A stretch of DNA of 64,000 bases from positions 62,001 through 126,000 of the forward strand of contig JBBELK010000106.1 of the NCBI GenBank assembly GCA_037783545.1. Direction: 5' to 3'. The DNA is from Henricia sp. BOLD:AAB3569. Its lineage: Eukaryota > Echinodermata > Asteroidea > Spinulosida > Echinasteridae. Shown here in pieces: positions 47,274-61,200 of the stretch (position 1 is its first letter; the number at the start of each line of letters is the position of its first letter). The translations under genes and the position numbers were made by a program. Below the pieces are notes generated by a model that made no database searches, was not told the DNA's origin, and worked only from the letters and a program-made list of their open reading frames with translations.

Positions 47274-49043
47274 CTAAAAAATTGACAGACTTTCGCCGGG
47301 AAATGGCAGAGAAATTTCAGAGTTTAGAAAAAAAGGGGTTGGCGCTTCCTGGATGCTCCCGCAACCTGTGGCTGTCTGTACACACCTCTTTGGTGTACTC
47401 CTGACTCGTGCGCATGCTCAGTCCTTCGGACTGTCGTTGACACGGCCCAGTTTCGGACGGGATTTTGGTCAAAGTGTGGTCCAAACGTCGGCAAATTTGG
47501 AGGTCGAAAAATGTTCCGACGAACTTCAAATTTTGCATGCTCCAAAGACTCTATATTGCGCACTTGTCCTAAAAAATTGACAGACTTTCGCCGGGAAATG
47601 GCAGAGAAATTTCAGAGTTTAGAAAAAAGGGGTTGGCGCTTCCTGGATGCTCCCGCAACCTGTGGCTGTCTGTACACACCTCTTTGGTGTACTCCTGACT
47701 CGTGCGCATGCTCAGTCCTTCGGACTGTCGTTGACACGGCCCAGTTTGGGACGGGATTTTGGTCAAAGTGTGGTCCAAACGTCGGCAAATTTGGAGGTCG
47801 AAAAATGTTCCGACGAACTTCAAATTTTGCATGCTCCAAAGACTCTATATTGCGCACTTGTCCTAAAAAATTGACAGACTTTCGCCGGGAAATGGCAGAG
47901 AAATTTCAGAGTTTAGAAAAAAAAGGGGTTGGCGCTTCCTGGATGCTCCCGCAACCTGTGGCTGTCTGTACACACCTCTTTGGTGTACTCCTGACTCGTG
48001 CGCATGCTCAGTCCTTAGGACTGTCGTTGACACGGCCCAGTTTGGGACGGGATTTTGGTCAAAGTGTGGTCCAAACGTCGGCAAATTTGGAGGTCGAAAA
48101 ATGTTCCGACGAACTTCAAATTTTGCATGCTCCAAAGACTCTATATTGCGCACTTGTCCTAAAAAATTGACAGACTTTCGCCGGGAAATGGCAGAGAAAT
48201 TTCAGAGTTTAGAAAAAAAGGGGTTGGCGCTTCCTGGATGCTCCCGCAACCTGTGGCTGTCTGTACACACCTCTTTGGTGTACTCCTGACTCGTGCGCAT
48301 GCTCAGTCCTTCGGACTGTCGTTGACACGGCCCAGTTTCGGACGGGATTTTGGTCAAAGTGTGGTCCAAACGTCGGCAAATTTGGAGGTCGAAAAATGTT
48401 CCGACGAACTTCAAATTTTGCATGCTCCAAAGACTCTATATTGCGCACTTGTCCTAAAAAATTGACAGACTTTCGCCGGGAAATGGCAGAGAAATTTCAG
48501 AGTTTAGAAAAAAGGGGTTGGCGCTTCCTGGATGCTCCCGCAACCTGTGGCTGTCTGTACACACCTCTTTGGTGTACTCCTGACTCGTGCGCATGCTCAG
48601 TCCTTCGGACTGTCGTTGACACGGCCCAGTTTGGGACGGGATTTTGGTCAAAGTGTGGTCCAAACGTCGGCAAATTTGGAGGTCGAAAAATGTTCCGACG
48701 AACTTCAAATTTTGCATGCTCCAAAGACTCTATATTGCGCACTTGTCCTAAAAAATTGACAGACTTTCGCCGGGAAATGGCAGAGAAATTTCAGAGTTTA
48801 GAAAAAAAAGGGGTTGGCGCTTCCTGGATGCTCCCGCAACCTGTGGCTGTCTGTACACACCTCTTTGGTGTACTCCTGACTCGTGCGCATGCTCAGTCCT
48901 TAGGACTGTCGTTGACACGGCCCAGTTTGGGACGGGATTTTAGTCAAAGTGTGGTCCAAACGTCGGCAAATTTGGAGGTCGAAAAATGTTCCGACGAACT
49001 TCAAATTTTGCATGCTCCAAAGACTCTATATTGCGCACTTGTC
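47274..49043 (+). repeat. Three-monomer tandem duplication (2 x 885 bp)
   Basis: 47274-48158 and 48159-49043 share CAGTTTCGGACGG (47453/48338), a short A6 run before GGGGTTGG (about 47625/48510) and CCTTAGGACTG (48014/48899), all 885 bp apart. A partial third copy starts at about 51708 (CAGTTTCGG at 51891). Confidence 0.88.
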
Positions 49044-49931
49044 CTAAAAAATTGACAGACTTTCGCCGGGAAATGGCAGAGAAATTTCAGAGTTTAGAAA
49101 AAAAAGGGGTTGGCGCTTCCTGGTTGCTCCCGCAACCTGTGGCTGTCTGTACACACCTCTTTGGTGTACTCCTGACTCGTGCGCATGCTCAGTCCTTCGG
49201 ACTGTCGTTGACACGGCCCAGTTTGGGACGGGATTTTGGTCAAAGTGTGGTCCAAACGTCGGTAAATTTGGAGGTCGAAAAATGTTCCGACGAACTTCAA
49301 ATTTTGCATGCTCCAAAGACTCTATATTGCGCACTTGTCCTAAAAAATTGACAGACTTTTGCCGGGAAATGGCAGAGAAATTTCAGAGTTTAGAAAAAAA
49401 AGGGGTTGGCGCTTCCTGGATGCTCCCGCAACCTGTGGCTGTCTGTACACACCTCTTTGGTGTACTCCTGACTCGTGCGCATGCTCAGTCCTTCGGACTG
49501 TCGTTGACACGGCCCAGTTTGGGACGGGATTTTGGTCAAAGTGTGGTCCAAACGTCGGCAAATTTGGAGGTCGAAAAATGTTCCGACGAACTTCAAATTT
49601 TGCATGCTCCAAAGACTCTATATTGCGCACTTGTCCTAAAAAATTGACAGACTTTCGCCGGGAAATGGCAGAGAAATTTCAGAGTTTACAAAAAAAAGGG
49701 GTTGGCGCTTCCTGGATGCTCCCGCAACCTGTGGCTGTCTGTACACACCTCTTTGGTGTACTCCTGACTCGTGCGCATGCTCAGTCCTTCGGACTGTCGT
49801 TGACACGGCCCAGTTTGGGACGGGATTTTGGTCAAAGTGTGGTCCAAACGTCGGCAAATTTGGAGGTCGAAAAATGTTCCGACGAACTTCAAATTTTGCA
49901 TGCTCCAAAGACTCTATATTGCGCACTTGTC

Positions 49932-52297
49932 CTAAAAAATTGACAGACTTTCGCCGGGAAATGGCAGAGAAATTTCAGAGTTTAGAAAAAAAAGGGGTTG
50001 CCGCTTCCTGGTTGCTCCCGCAACCTGTGGCTGTCTGTACACACCTCTTTGGTGTACTCCTGACTCGTGCGCATGCTCAGTCCTTCGGACTGTCGTTGAC
50101 ACGGCCCAGTTTGGGACGGGATTTTGGTCAAAGTGTGGTCCAAACGTCGGCAAATTTGGAGGTCGAAAAATGTTCCGACGAACTTCAAATTTTGCATGCT
50201 CCAAAGACTCTATATTGCGCACTTGTCCTAAAAAATTGACAGACTTTCGCCGGGAAATGGCAGAGAAATTTCAGAGTTTAGAAAAAAAAAGGGGTTGTCG
50301 CTTCCTGGATGCTCCCGCAACTTGTGGCTGTCTGTACACACCTCTTTGGTGTACTCCTGACTCGTGCGCATGCTCAGTCCTTCGGACTGTCGTTGACACG
50401 GCCCAGTTTGGGACGGGATTTTGGTCAAAGTGTGGTCCAAACGTCGGCAAATTTGGAGGTCGAAAAATGTTCCGACGAACTTCAAATTTTGCATGCTCCA
50501 AAGACTCTATATTGCGCACTTGTCCTACAAAATTGACAGACTTTCGCCGGGAAATGGCAGAGAAATTTCAGAGTTTAGAAAAAAAAGGGGTTGGCGCTTC
50601 CTGGATGCTCTCGCAACCTGTGGCTGTCTGTACACACCTCTTTGGTGTACTCCTGACTCGTGCGCATGCTCAGTCCTTCGGACTGTCGTTGACACGGCCC
50701 AGTTTGGGACGGGATTTTGGTCAAAGTGTGGTCCAAACGTCGGCAAATTTGGAGGTCGAAAAATGTTCCGACGAACTTCAAATTTTGCATGCTCCAAAGA
50801 CTCTATATTGCGCACTTGTCCTAAAAAATTGACAGACTTTCGCCGGGAAATGGCAGAGAAATTTCAGAGTTTAGAAAAAAAAGGGGTTGGCGCTTCCTGG
50901 ATGCTCCCGCAACCTGTGGCTGTCTGTACACACCTCTTTGGTGTACTCCTGACTCGTGCGCATGCTCAGTCCTTCGGACTGTCGTTGACACGGCCCAGTT
51001 TGGGACGGGATTTTGGTCAAAGTGTGGTCCAAACGTCGGCAAATTTGGAAGTCGAAAAATGTTCCGACGAACTTCAAATTTTGCATGCTCCAAAGACTCT
51101 ATATTGCGCACTTGTCCTAAAAAATTGACAGACTTTCGCCGGGAAATGGCAGTGAATTTTCAGAGTTTAGAAAAAAAGGGGTTGGCGCTTCCTGGTTGCT
51201 CCCGCAACCTGTGGCTGTCGGTACACACCTCTTTGGTGTACTCCTGACTCGTGCGCATGCTCAGTCCTTCGGACTGTCGTTTACACGGCCCAGTTTGGGA
51301 CGGGATTTTGGTCAAAGTGTGGTCCAAACGTCGGCAAATTTGGAGGTCGAAAAATGTTCCGACGAACTTCAAATTTTGCATGCTCCAAAGACTCCATATT
51401 GCGCACTTGTCGTAAAAAAATGACAGACTTTCGCCGGGAAATGGCAGAGAAATTTCAGAGTTTAGAAAAAAAAGGGGTTGGCGCTTCCTGGATGCTCCCG
51501 CAACCTGTGGCTGTCTGTACACACCTCTTTGGTGTACTCCTGACTCGTGCGCATGCTCAGTCCTTCGGACTGTCGTTGACACGGCCCAGTTTGGGACGGG
51601 ATTTTGGTCAAAGTGTGGTCCAAACGTCGGCAAATTTGGAGGTCGAAAAATGTTCCGACGAACTTCAAATTTTGCATGCTCCAAAGACTCTATATTGCGC
51701 ACTTGTCCTAAAAAATTGACAGACTTTCGCCGGGAAATGGCAGAGAAATTTCAGAGTTTAGAAAAAAAGGGGTTGGCGCTTCCTGGATGCTCCCGCAACC
51801 TGTGGCTGTCTGTACACACCTCTTTGGTGTACTCCTGACTCGTGCGCATGCTCAGTCCTTCGGACTGTCGTTGACACGGCCCAGTTTCGGACGGGATTTT
51901 GGTCAAAGTGTGGTCCAAACGTCGGCAAATTTGGAGGTCGAAAAATGTTCCGACGAACTTCAAATTTTGCATGCTCCAAAGACTCTATATTGCGCACTTG
52001 TCCTAAAAAATTGACAGACTTTCGCCGGGAAATGGCAGAGAAATTTCAGAGTTTAGAAAAAAGGGGTTGGCGCTTCCTGGATGCTCCCGCAACCTGTGGC
52101 TGTCTGTACACACCTCTTTGGTGTACTCCTGACTCGTGCGCATGCTCAGTCCTTCGGACTGTCGTTGACACGGCCCAGTTTGGGACGGGATTTTGGTCAA
52201 AGTGTGGTCCAAACGTCGGCAAATTTGGAGGTCGAAAAATGTTCCGACGAACTTCAAATTTTGCATGCTCCAAAGACTCTATATTGCGCACTTGTCC
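49932..52297 (+). repeat. Third copy of the octamer region (offset 4434 bp from 45498)
   Basis: The series GTTGCCGC (about 50000), GTTGTCGC (50297), CCTACAAAATTG (50525), TCGTTTACACGG (51278) and GACTCCATATTG (51392) repeats 45498 onward, running into the CAGTTTCGG monomer at 51891. It has reverted TTTGGGACGG at about 51001 and a private GCAGTGAATTTTC at about 51151. The preceding GCCGGCAAATGG monomer is absent, so the copy boundary differs from that of the first two. Confidence 0.8.
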
Positions 52298-55249
52298 TAA
52301 AAAATTGACAGACTTTCGCCGGGAAATGGCAGAGAAATTTCAGAGTTTAGAAAAAAAGGGGTTGGCGCTTCCTGGATGCTCCCGCAACCTGTGGCTGTCT
52401 GTACACACCTCTTTGGTGTACTCCTGACTCGTGCGCATGCTCAGTCCTTCGGACTGTCGTTGACCCGGCCCAGTTTGGGACGGGATTTTGGTCAAAGTGT
52501 GGTCCAAACGTCGGCAAATTTGGAGGTCGAAAAATGTTCCGACGAACTTCAAATTTTGCATGCTCCAAAGACTGTATATTGCGCACTTGTCCTAAAAAAT
52601 TGACAGACTTTCGCCGGGAAATGGCAGAGAAATTTCAGAGTTTAGAAAAAAAGGGGTTGGCGCTTCCTGGATGCTCCCGCAACCTGTGGCTGTCTGTACA
52701 CACCTCTTTGGTGTACTCCTGACTCGTGCGCATGCTCAGTCCTTCGGACTGTCGTTGACACGGCCCAGTTTGGGACGGGATTTTGGTCAAAGTGTGGTCC
52801 AAACGTCGGCAAATTTGGAGGTCGAAAAATATTCCGACGAACTTCAAATTTTGCATGCTCCAAAGACTCTATATTGCGCACTTGTCCTAAAAAATTGACA
52901 GACTTTCGCCGGGAAATGGCAGAGAAATTTCAGAGTTTAGAAAAAAAAGGGGTTGGCGCTTCCTGGATGCTCCCGCAACCTGTGGCTGTCTGTACACACC
53001 TCTTTGGTGTACTCCTGACTCGTGCGCATGCTCAGTCCTTCGGACTGTCGTTGACACGGCCCAGTTTGGGACGGGATTTTGGTCAAAGTGTGGTCCAAAC
53101 GTCGGCAAATTTGGAGGTCGAAAAATGTTCCGACGAACTTCAAATTTTGCATGCCCCAAAGACTCTATATTGCGCACTTGTCCTAAAAAATTGACAGACT
53201 TTCGCCGGGAAATGGCAGATAAATTTCAGAGTTTAGAAAAAAAAGGGGTTGGCGCTTCCTGGTTGCTCCCGCAACCTGTGGCTGTCGGTACACACCTCTT
53301 TGGTGTACTCCTGACTCGTGCGCATTCTCAGTCCTTCGGACTGTCGTTGACACGGCCCAGTTTGGGACGAGATTTTGGTCAAAGTGTGGTCCAAACGTCG
53401 GCAAATTTGGAGGTCGAAAAATGTTCCGACGAACTTCAAATTTTGCATGCTCCAAAGACTCTATATTGCGCACTTGTCCTAACAAATTGACAGACTTTCG
53501 TCGGGAAATGGCAGAGAAATTTCAGAGTTTAGAAAAAAAAGGGGTTGGCGCTTCCTGGATGCTCCCGCAACCTGTGGCTGTCTGTACACACCTCTTTGGT
53601 GTACTCCTGACTCGTGCGCATGCTCAGTCCTTCGGACTGTCGTTGACACGGCCCAGTTTGGGACGGGATTTTGGTCAAAGTGTGGTCCATACGTCGGCAA
53701 ATTTGGAGGTCGAAAAATGTTCCGACGAACTTCAAATTGTGCATGCTCCAAAGACTCTATATTGCGCACTTGTCCTAAAAAATTGACAGACTTTCGCCGG
53801 GAAATGGCAGAGAAATTTCAGAGTTTAGAAAAAAGGGGTTGGCGCTTCCTGGATGCTCCCGCAACCTGTGGCTGTCTGTACACACCTCTTTGGTGTACTC
53901 CTGACTCGTGCGCATGCTCAGTCCTTCGGACTGTCGTTGACACGGCCCAGTTTGGGACGGGATTTTGGTCAAAGTGTGGTCCAAACGTCGGCAAATTTGG
54001 AGGTCGAAAAATGTTCCGACGAACTTCAAATTTTGCATGCTCCAAAGACTCTATATTGCGCACTTGTCCTAAAAAATTGACAGACTTTCGCCGGGAAATG
54101 GCAGAGAAATTTCAGAGTTTAGAAAAAAAAGGGGTTGGCGCTTCCTGGATGCTCCCGCAACCTGTGGCTGTCTGTACACACCTCTTTGGTGTACTCCTGA
54201 CTCGTGCGCATGCTCAGTCCTTCGGACTGTCGTTGACACGGCCCAGTTTGGGACGGGATTTTGGTCAAAGTGTGGTCCAAACGTCGGCAAATTTGGAGGT
54301 GGACAAATGTTCCGACGAACTTCAAATTTTGCATGCTCCAAAGACTCTATATTGCGCACTTGTCCTAAAAAATTGACAGACTTTCGCCGGGAAATGGCAG
54401 AGAAATTTCAGAGTTTAGAAAAAAAGGGGTTGGCGCTTCCTGGATGCTCCCGCAACCTGTGGCTGTCTGTACACACCTCTTTGGTGTACTCCTGACTCGT
54501 GCGCATGCTCAGTCCTTCGGACTGTCGTTGACACGGCCCAGTTTGGGACGGGATTTTGGTCAAAGTGTGGTCCAAACGTCGGCAAATTTGGAGGTCGAAA
54601 AATGTTCCGACGAACTTCAAATTTTGCATGCTCCAAAGACTCTATATTGCGCACTTGTCCTAAAAAATTGACAGACTTTCGCCGGGAAATGGCAGAGAAA
54701 TTTCAGAGTTTAGAAAAAAAGGGGTTGGCGCTTCCTGGATGCTCCCGCAACCTGTGGCTGTCTGTACACACCTCTTTGGTGTACTCCTGACTCGTGCGCA
54801 TGCTCAGTCCTTCGGACTGTCGTTGACACGGCCCAGTTTGGGACGGGATTTTGGTCAAAGTGTGGTCCAAACGTCGGCAAATTTGGAGGTCGAAAAATGT
54901 TCCGACGAACTTCAAATTTTGCATGCTCCAAAGACTCTATATTGCGCACTTGTCCTAAAAAATTGACAGACTTTCGCCGGGAAATGGCAGAGAAATTTCA
55001 GAGTTTAGAAAAAAAAGGGGTTGGCGCTTCCTGGATGCTCCCGCAACCTGTGGCTGTCTGTACACACCTCTTTGGTGTACTCCTGACTCGTGCGCATGCT
55101 CAGTCCTTCGGACTGTCGTTGACACGGCCCAGTTTGGGACGGGATTTTGGTCAAAGTGTGGTCCAAACGTCGGCAAATTTGGAGGTCGAAAAATGTTCCG
55201 ACGAACTTCAAATTTTGCATGCTCCAAAGACTCTATATTGCGCACTTGT

Positions 55250-58207
55250 CCTAAAAAATTGACAGACTTTCGCCGGGAAATGGCAGAGAAATTTCAGAGT
55301 TTAGAAAAAAAGGGGTTGGCGCTTCCTGGATGCTCCCGCAACCTGTGGCTGTCTGTACACACCTCTTTGGTGTACTCCTGACTCGTGCGCATGCTCAGTC
55401 TTTCGGACTGTCGTTGACACGGCCCAGTTTGGGACGGGATTTTGGTCAAAGTGTGGTCCAAACGTCGGCAAATTTGGAGGTCGAAAAATGTTTCGACGAA
55501 CTTCAAATGTTGCATGCTCCAAAGACTCTATATTGCGCACTTGTCCTAAAAAATTGACAGACTTTCACCGGGAAATGGCAGAGAAAATTCAGAGTTTAGA
55601 AAAAAAAGGGGTTGGCGCTTCCTGGATGCTCCCGCAACCTGTGGCTGTCTGTACACACCTCTTTGGTGTACTCCTGACTCGTGCGCATGCTCAGTCCTTC
55701 GGACTGTCGTTGACACGGCCCAGTTTGGGACGGGATTTTGGTCAAAGTGTGGTCCAAACGTGGGCAAATTTGGAGGTCGAAAAATGTTCCGACGAACTTC
55801 AAATTTTGCATGCTCCAAAGACTCTATATTGCGCACTTGTCCTAAAAAATTGACAGACTTTCGCCGGGAAATGGCAGATAAATTTCAGAGTTTAGAAAAA
55901 AAAGGGGTTGGCGCTTCCTGGATGCTCCCGCAACCTGTGGCTGTCTGTACACACCTCTTTGGTGTACTCCTGACTCGTGCGCATGCTCAGTCCTTCGGAC
56001 TGTCGTTGACACGGCCCAGTTTGGGACGGGATTTTGGTCAAAGTGTGGTCCAAACGTCGGCAAATTTGGAGGTCGAAAAATGTTCCGACGAACTTCAAAT
56101 TTTGCATGCTCCAAAGACTCTATATTGCGCACTTGTCCTAAAAAATTGACAGACTTTCGCCGGGAAATGGCAGAGAAATTTCAGAGTTTAGAAAAAAAAG
56201 GGGTTGGCGCTTCCTGGATGCTCCCGCAACCTGTGGCTGTCTGTACACACCTCTTTGGTGTACTCCTGACTCGTGCGCATGCTCAGTCCTTCGGACTGTC
56301 GTTGACACGGCCCAGTTTGGGACGGGATTTTGGTCAAAGTGTGGTCCAAACGTCGGCAAATTTGGAGGTGGAAAAATGTTCCGACGAACTTCAAATTTTG
56401 CATGCTCCAAAGACTCTATATTGCGCACTTGTCCTAAAAAATTGACAGACTTTCGCCGGGAAATGGCAGAGAAATTTCAGAGTTTAGAAAAAAAGGGGTT
56501 GGCGCTTCCTGGATGCTCCCGCAACCTGTGGCTGTCTGTACACACCTCTTTGGTGTACTCCTGACTCGTGCGCATGCTCAGTCCTTCGGACTGTCGTTGA
56601 CACGGCCCAGTTTGGGACGGGATTTTGGTCAAAGTGTGGTCCAAACGTCGGCAAATTTGGAGGTCGAAAAATGTTCCGACGAACTTCAAATTTTGCATGC
56701 TCCAAAGACTCTATATTGCGCACTTGTCCTAAAAAATTGACAGACTTTCGCCGGGAAATGGCAGAGAAATTTCAGAGTTTAGAAAAAAAAGGGGTTGGCG
56801 CTTCCTGGATGCTCCCGCAACCTGTGGCTGTCTGTACACACCTCTTTGGTGTACTCCTGACTCGTGCGCATGCTCAGTCTTTCGGACTGTCGTTGACACG
56901 GCCCAGTTTGGGACGGGATTTTGGTCAAAGTGTGGTCCAAACGTCGGCAAATTTGGAGGTCGAAAAATGTTTCGACGAACTTCAAATGTTGCATGCTCCA
57001 AAGACTCTATATTGCGCACTTGTCCTAAAAAATTGACAGACTTTCACCGGGAAATGGCAGAGAAAATTCAGAGTTTAGAAAAAAAAGGGGTTGGCGCTTC
57101 CTGGATGCTCCCGCAACCTGTGGCTGTCTGTACACACCTCTTTGGTGTACTCCTGACTCGTGCGCATGCTCAGTCCTTCGGACTGTCGTTGACACGGCCC
57201 AGTTTGGGACGGGATTTTGGTCAAAGTGTGGTCCAAACGTGGGCAAATTTGGAGGTCGAAAAATGTTCCGACGAACTTCAAATTTTGCATGCTCCAAAGA
57301 CTCTATATTGCGCACTTGTCCTAAAAAATTGACAGACTTTCGCCGGGAAATGGCAGATAAATTTCAGAGTTTAGAAAAAAAAGGGGTTGGCGCTTCCTGG
57401 ATGCTCCCGCAACCTGTGGCTGTCTGTACACACCTCTTTGGTGTACTCCTGACTCGTGCGCATGCTCAGTCCTTCGGACTGTCGTTGACACGGCCCAGTT
57501 TGGGACGGGATTTTGGTCAAAGTGTGGTCCAAACGTCGGCAAATTTGGAGGTCGAAAAATGTTCCGACGAACTTCAAATTTTGCATGCTCCAAAGACTCT
57601 ATATTGCGCACTTGTCCTAAAAAATTGACAGACTTTCGCCGGGAAATGGCAGAGAAATTTCAGAGTTTAGAAAAAAAAGGGGTTGGCGCTTCCTGGATGC
57701 TCCCGCAACCTGTGGCTGTCTGTACACACCTCTTTGGTGTACTCCTGACTCGTGCGCATGCTCAGTCCTTCGGACTGTCGTTGACACGGCCCAGTTTGGG
57801 ACGGGATTTTGGTCAAAGTGTGGTCCAAACGTCGGCAAATTTGGAGGTGGAAAAATGTTCCGACGAACTTCAAATTTTGCATGCTCCAAAGACTCTATAT
57901 TGCGCACTTGTCCTAAAAAATTGACAGACTTTCGCCGGGAAATGGCAGAGAAATTTCAGAGTTTAGAAAAAAAGGGGTTGGCGCTTCCTGGATGCTCCCG
58001 CAACCTGTGGCTGTCTGTACACACCTCTTTGGTGTACTCCTGACTCGTGCGCATGCTCAGTCCTTCGGACTGTCGTTGACACGGCCCAGTTTGGGACGGG
58101 ATTTTGGTCAAAGTGTGGTCCAAACGTCGGCAAATTTGGAGGTCGAAAAATGTTCCGACGAACTTCAAATTTTGCATGCTCCAAAGACTCTATATTGCGC
58201 ACTTGTC
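55250..58207 (+). repeat. Five-monomer tandem duplication (2 x 1479 bp)
   Basis: 55250-56728 and 56729-58207 share CAGTCTTTCGGAC (55399/56878), AATGTTTCGACG, CAAATGTTGCATG, ACTTTCACCGGG, GAGAAAATTCAG, CGTGGGCAAATTTGG (55759/57238) and GGAGGTGGAAAAATG (56366/57845). Part of the block recurs once more about 2068 bp (seven monomers) later, from 58946 to about 59440. Confidence 0.88.
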
Positions 58208-61200
58208 CTAAAAAATTGACAGACTTTCGCCGGGAAATGGCAGAGAAATTTCAGAGTTTAGAAAAAAGGGGTTGGCGCTTCCTGGATGCTCCCGCAACCT
58301 GTGGCTGTCTGTACACACCTCTTTGGTGTACTCCTGACTCGTGCGCATGCTCAGTCCTTCGGACTGTCGTTGACACGGCCCAGTTTGGGACGGGATTTTG
58401 GTCAAAGTGTGGTCCAAACGTCGGCAAATTTGGAGGTCGAAAAATGTTCCGACGAACTTCAAATTTTGCATGCTCCAAAGACTCTATATTGCGCACTTGT
58501 CCTAAAAAATTGACAGACTTTCGCCGGGAAATGGCAGAGAAATTTCAGAGTTTAGAAAAAAAAGGGGTTGGCGCTTCCTGGATGCTCCCGCAACCTGTGG
58601 CTGTCTGTACACACCTCTTTGGTGTACTCCTGACTCGTGCGCATGCTCAGTCCTTCGGACTGTCGTTGACACGGCCCAGTTTGGGACGGGATTTTGGTCA
58701 AAGTGTGGTCCAAACGTCGGCAAATTTGGAGGTCGAAAAATGTTCCGACGAACTTCAAATTTTGCATGCTCCAAAGACTCTATATTGCGCACTTGTCCTA
58801 AAAAATTGACAGACTTTCGCCGGGAAATGGCAGAGAAATTTCAGAGTTTAGAAAAAAAGGGGTTGGCGCTTCCTGGATGCTCCCGCAACCTGTGGCTGTC
58901 TGTACACACCTCTTTGGTGTACTCCTGACTCGTGCGCATGCTCAGTCTTTCGGACTGTCGTTGACACGGCCCAGTTTGGGACGGGATTTTGGTCAAAGTG
59001 TGGTCCAAACGTCGGCAAATTTGGAGGTCGAAAAATGTTTCGACGAACTTCAAATGTTGCATGCTCCAAAGACTCTATATTGCGCACTTGTCCTAAAAAA
59101 TTGACAGACTTTCACCGGGAAATGGCAGAGAAAATTCAGAGTTTAGAAAAAAAAGGGGTTGGCGCTTCCTGGATGCTCCCGCAACCTGTGGCTGTCTGTA
59201 CACACCTCTTTGGTGTACTCCTGACTCGTGCGCATGCTCAGTCCTTCGGACTGTCGTTGACACGGCCCAGTTTGGGACGGGATTTTGGTCAAAGTGTGGT
59301 CCAAACGTGGGCAAATTTGGAGGTCGAAAAATGTTCCGACGAACTTCAAATTTTGCATGCTCCAAAGACTCTATATTGCGCACTTGTCCTAAAAAATTGA
59401 CAGACTTTCGCCGGGAAATGGCAGATAAATTTCAGAGTTTAGAAAAAAAGGGGTTGGCGCTTCCTGGATGCTCCCGCAACCTGTGGCTGTCTGTACACAC
59501 CTCTTTGGTGTACTCCTGACTCGTGCGCATGCTCAGTCCTTCGGACTGTCGTTGACACGGCCCAGTTTGGGACGGGATTTTGGTCAAAGTGTGGTCCAAA
59601 CGTCGGCAAATTTGGAGGTCGAAAAATGTTCCGACGAACTTCAAATTTTGCATGCTCCAAAGACTCTATATTGCGCACTTGTCCTAAAAAATTGACAGAC
59701 TTTCGCCGGGAAATGGCAGATAAATTTCAGAGTTTAGAAAAAAAAGGGGTTGGCGCTTCCTGGTTGCTCCCGCAACCTATGGCTGTCGGTACACACCTCT
59801 TTGGTGTACTCCTGACTCGTGCGCATTCTCAGTCCTTCGGACTGTCGTTGACACGGCCCAGTTTGGGACGAGATTTTGGTCAAAGTGTGGTCCAAACGTC
59901 GGCAAATTTGGAGGTCGAAAAATGTTCCGACGAACTTCAAATTTTGCATGCTCCAAAGACTCTATATTGCGCACTTGTCCTAAAAAATTGACAGACTTTC
60001 GCCGGGAAATGGCAGAGAAATTTCAGAGTTTAGAAAAAAAAGGGGTTGGCGCTTCCTGGATGCTCCCGCAACCTGTGGCTGTCTGTACACACCTCTTTGG
60101 TGTACTCCTGACTCGTGCGCATGCTCAGTCCTTCGGACTGTCGTTGACACGGCCCAGTTTGGGACGGGATTTTGGTCAAAGTGTGGTCCAAACGTCGGCA
60201 AATTTGGAGGTCGAAAAATGTTCCGACGAACTTCAAATTTTGCATGCTCCAAAGACTCTATATTGCGCACTTGTCCTAAAAAATTGACAGACTTTCGCCG
60301 GGAAATGGCAGAGAAATTTCAGAGTTTAGAAAAAAAAGGTTGGCGCTTCCTGGATGCTCCCGCAACCTGTGGCTGTCTGTACACACCTCTTTGGTGTACT
60401 CCTGACTCGTGCGCATGCTCAGTCCTTCGGACTGTCGTTGACACGGCCCAGTTTGGGACGGGATTTTGGTCAAAGTGTGGTCCGAACGTCGGCAAATTTG
60501 GAGGTCGAAAAATGTTCCGACGAACTTCAAATTTTGCATGCTCCAAAGACTCTATATTGCGCACTTGTCCTAAAAAAATTGACAGACTTTCGCCGGGAAA
60601 TGGCAGAGAAATTTCAGAGTTTAGAAAAAAAGGGGTTGGCGCTTCCTGGATGCTCCCGCAACCTGTGGCTGTCTGTACACACCTCTTTGGTGTACTCCTG
60701 ACTCGTGCGCATGCTCAGTCCTTCGGACTGTCGTTGACACGGCCCAGTTTGGGACGGGATTTTGGTCAAAGTGTGGTCCAAACGTCGGCAAATTTGGAGG
60801 TCGAAAAATGTTCCGACGAACTTCAAATTTTGCATGCTCCAAAGACTCTATATTGCGCACTTGTCCTAAAAAATTGACAGACTTTCGCCGGGAAATGGCA
60901 GAGAAATTTCAGAGTTTAGAAAAAAAAAGGGGTTGGCGCTTCCTGGATGCTCCTGCAACCTGGGGCTGTCTGTACACACCTCTTTGGTGTACTCCTGACT
61001 CGTGCGCATGCTCAGTCCTTCGGACTGTCGTTGACACGGCCCAGTTTGGGACGGGATTTTGGTCAAAGTGTGGTCCAAACGTCGGCAAATTTGGAGGTCG
61101 AAAAATTTTCCGACGAACTTCAAATTTTGCATGCTCCAAAGACTCTATATTGCGCACTTGTCCTAAAAAATTGACAGACTTTCGCCGGGAAATGGCAGAG

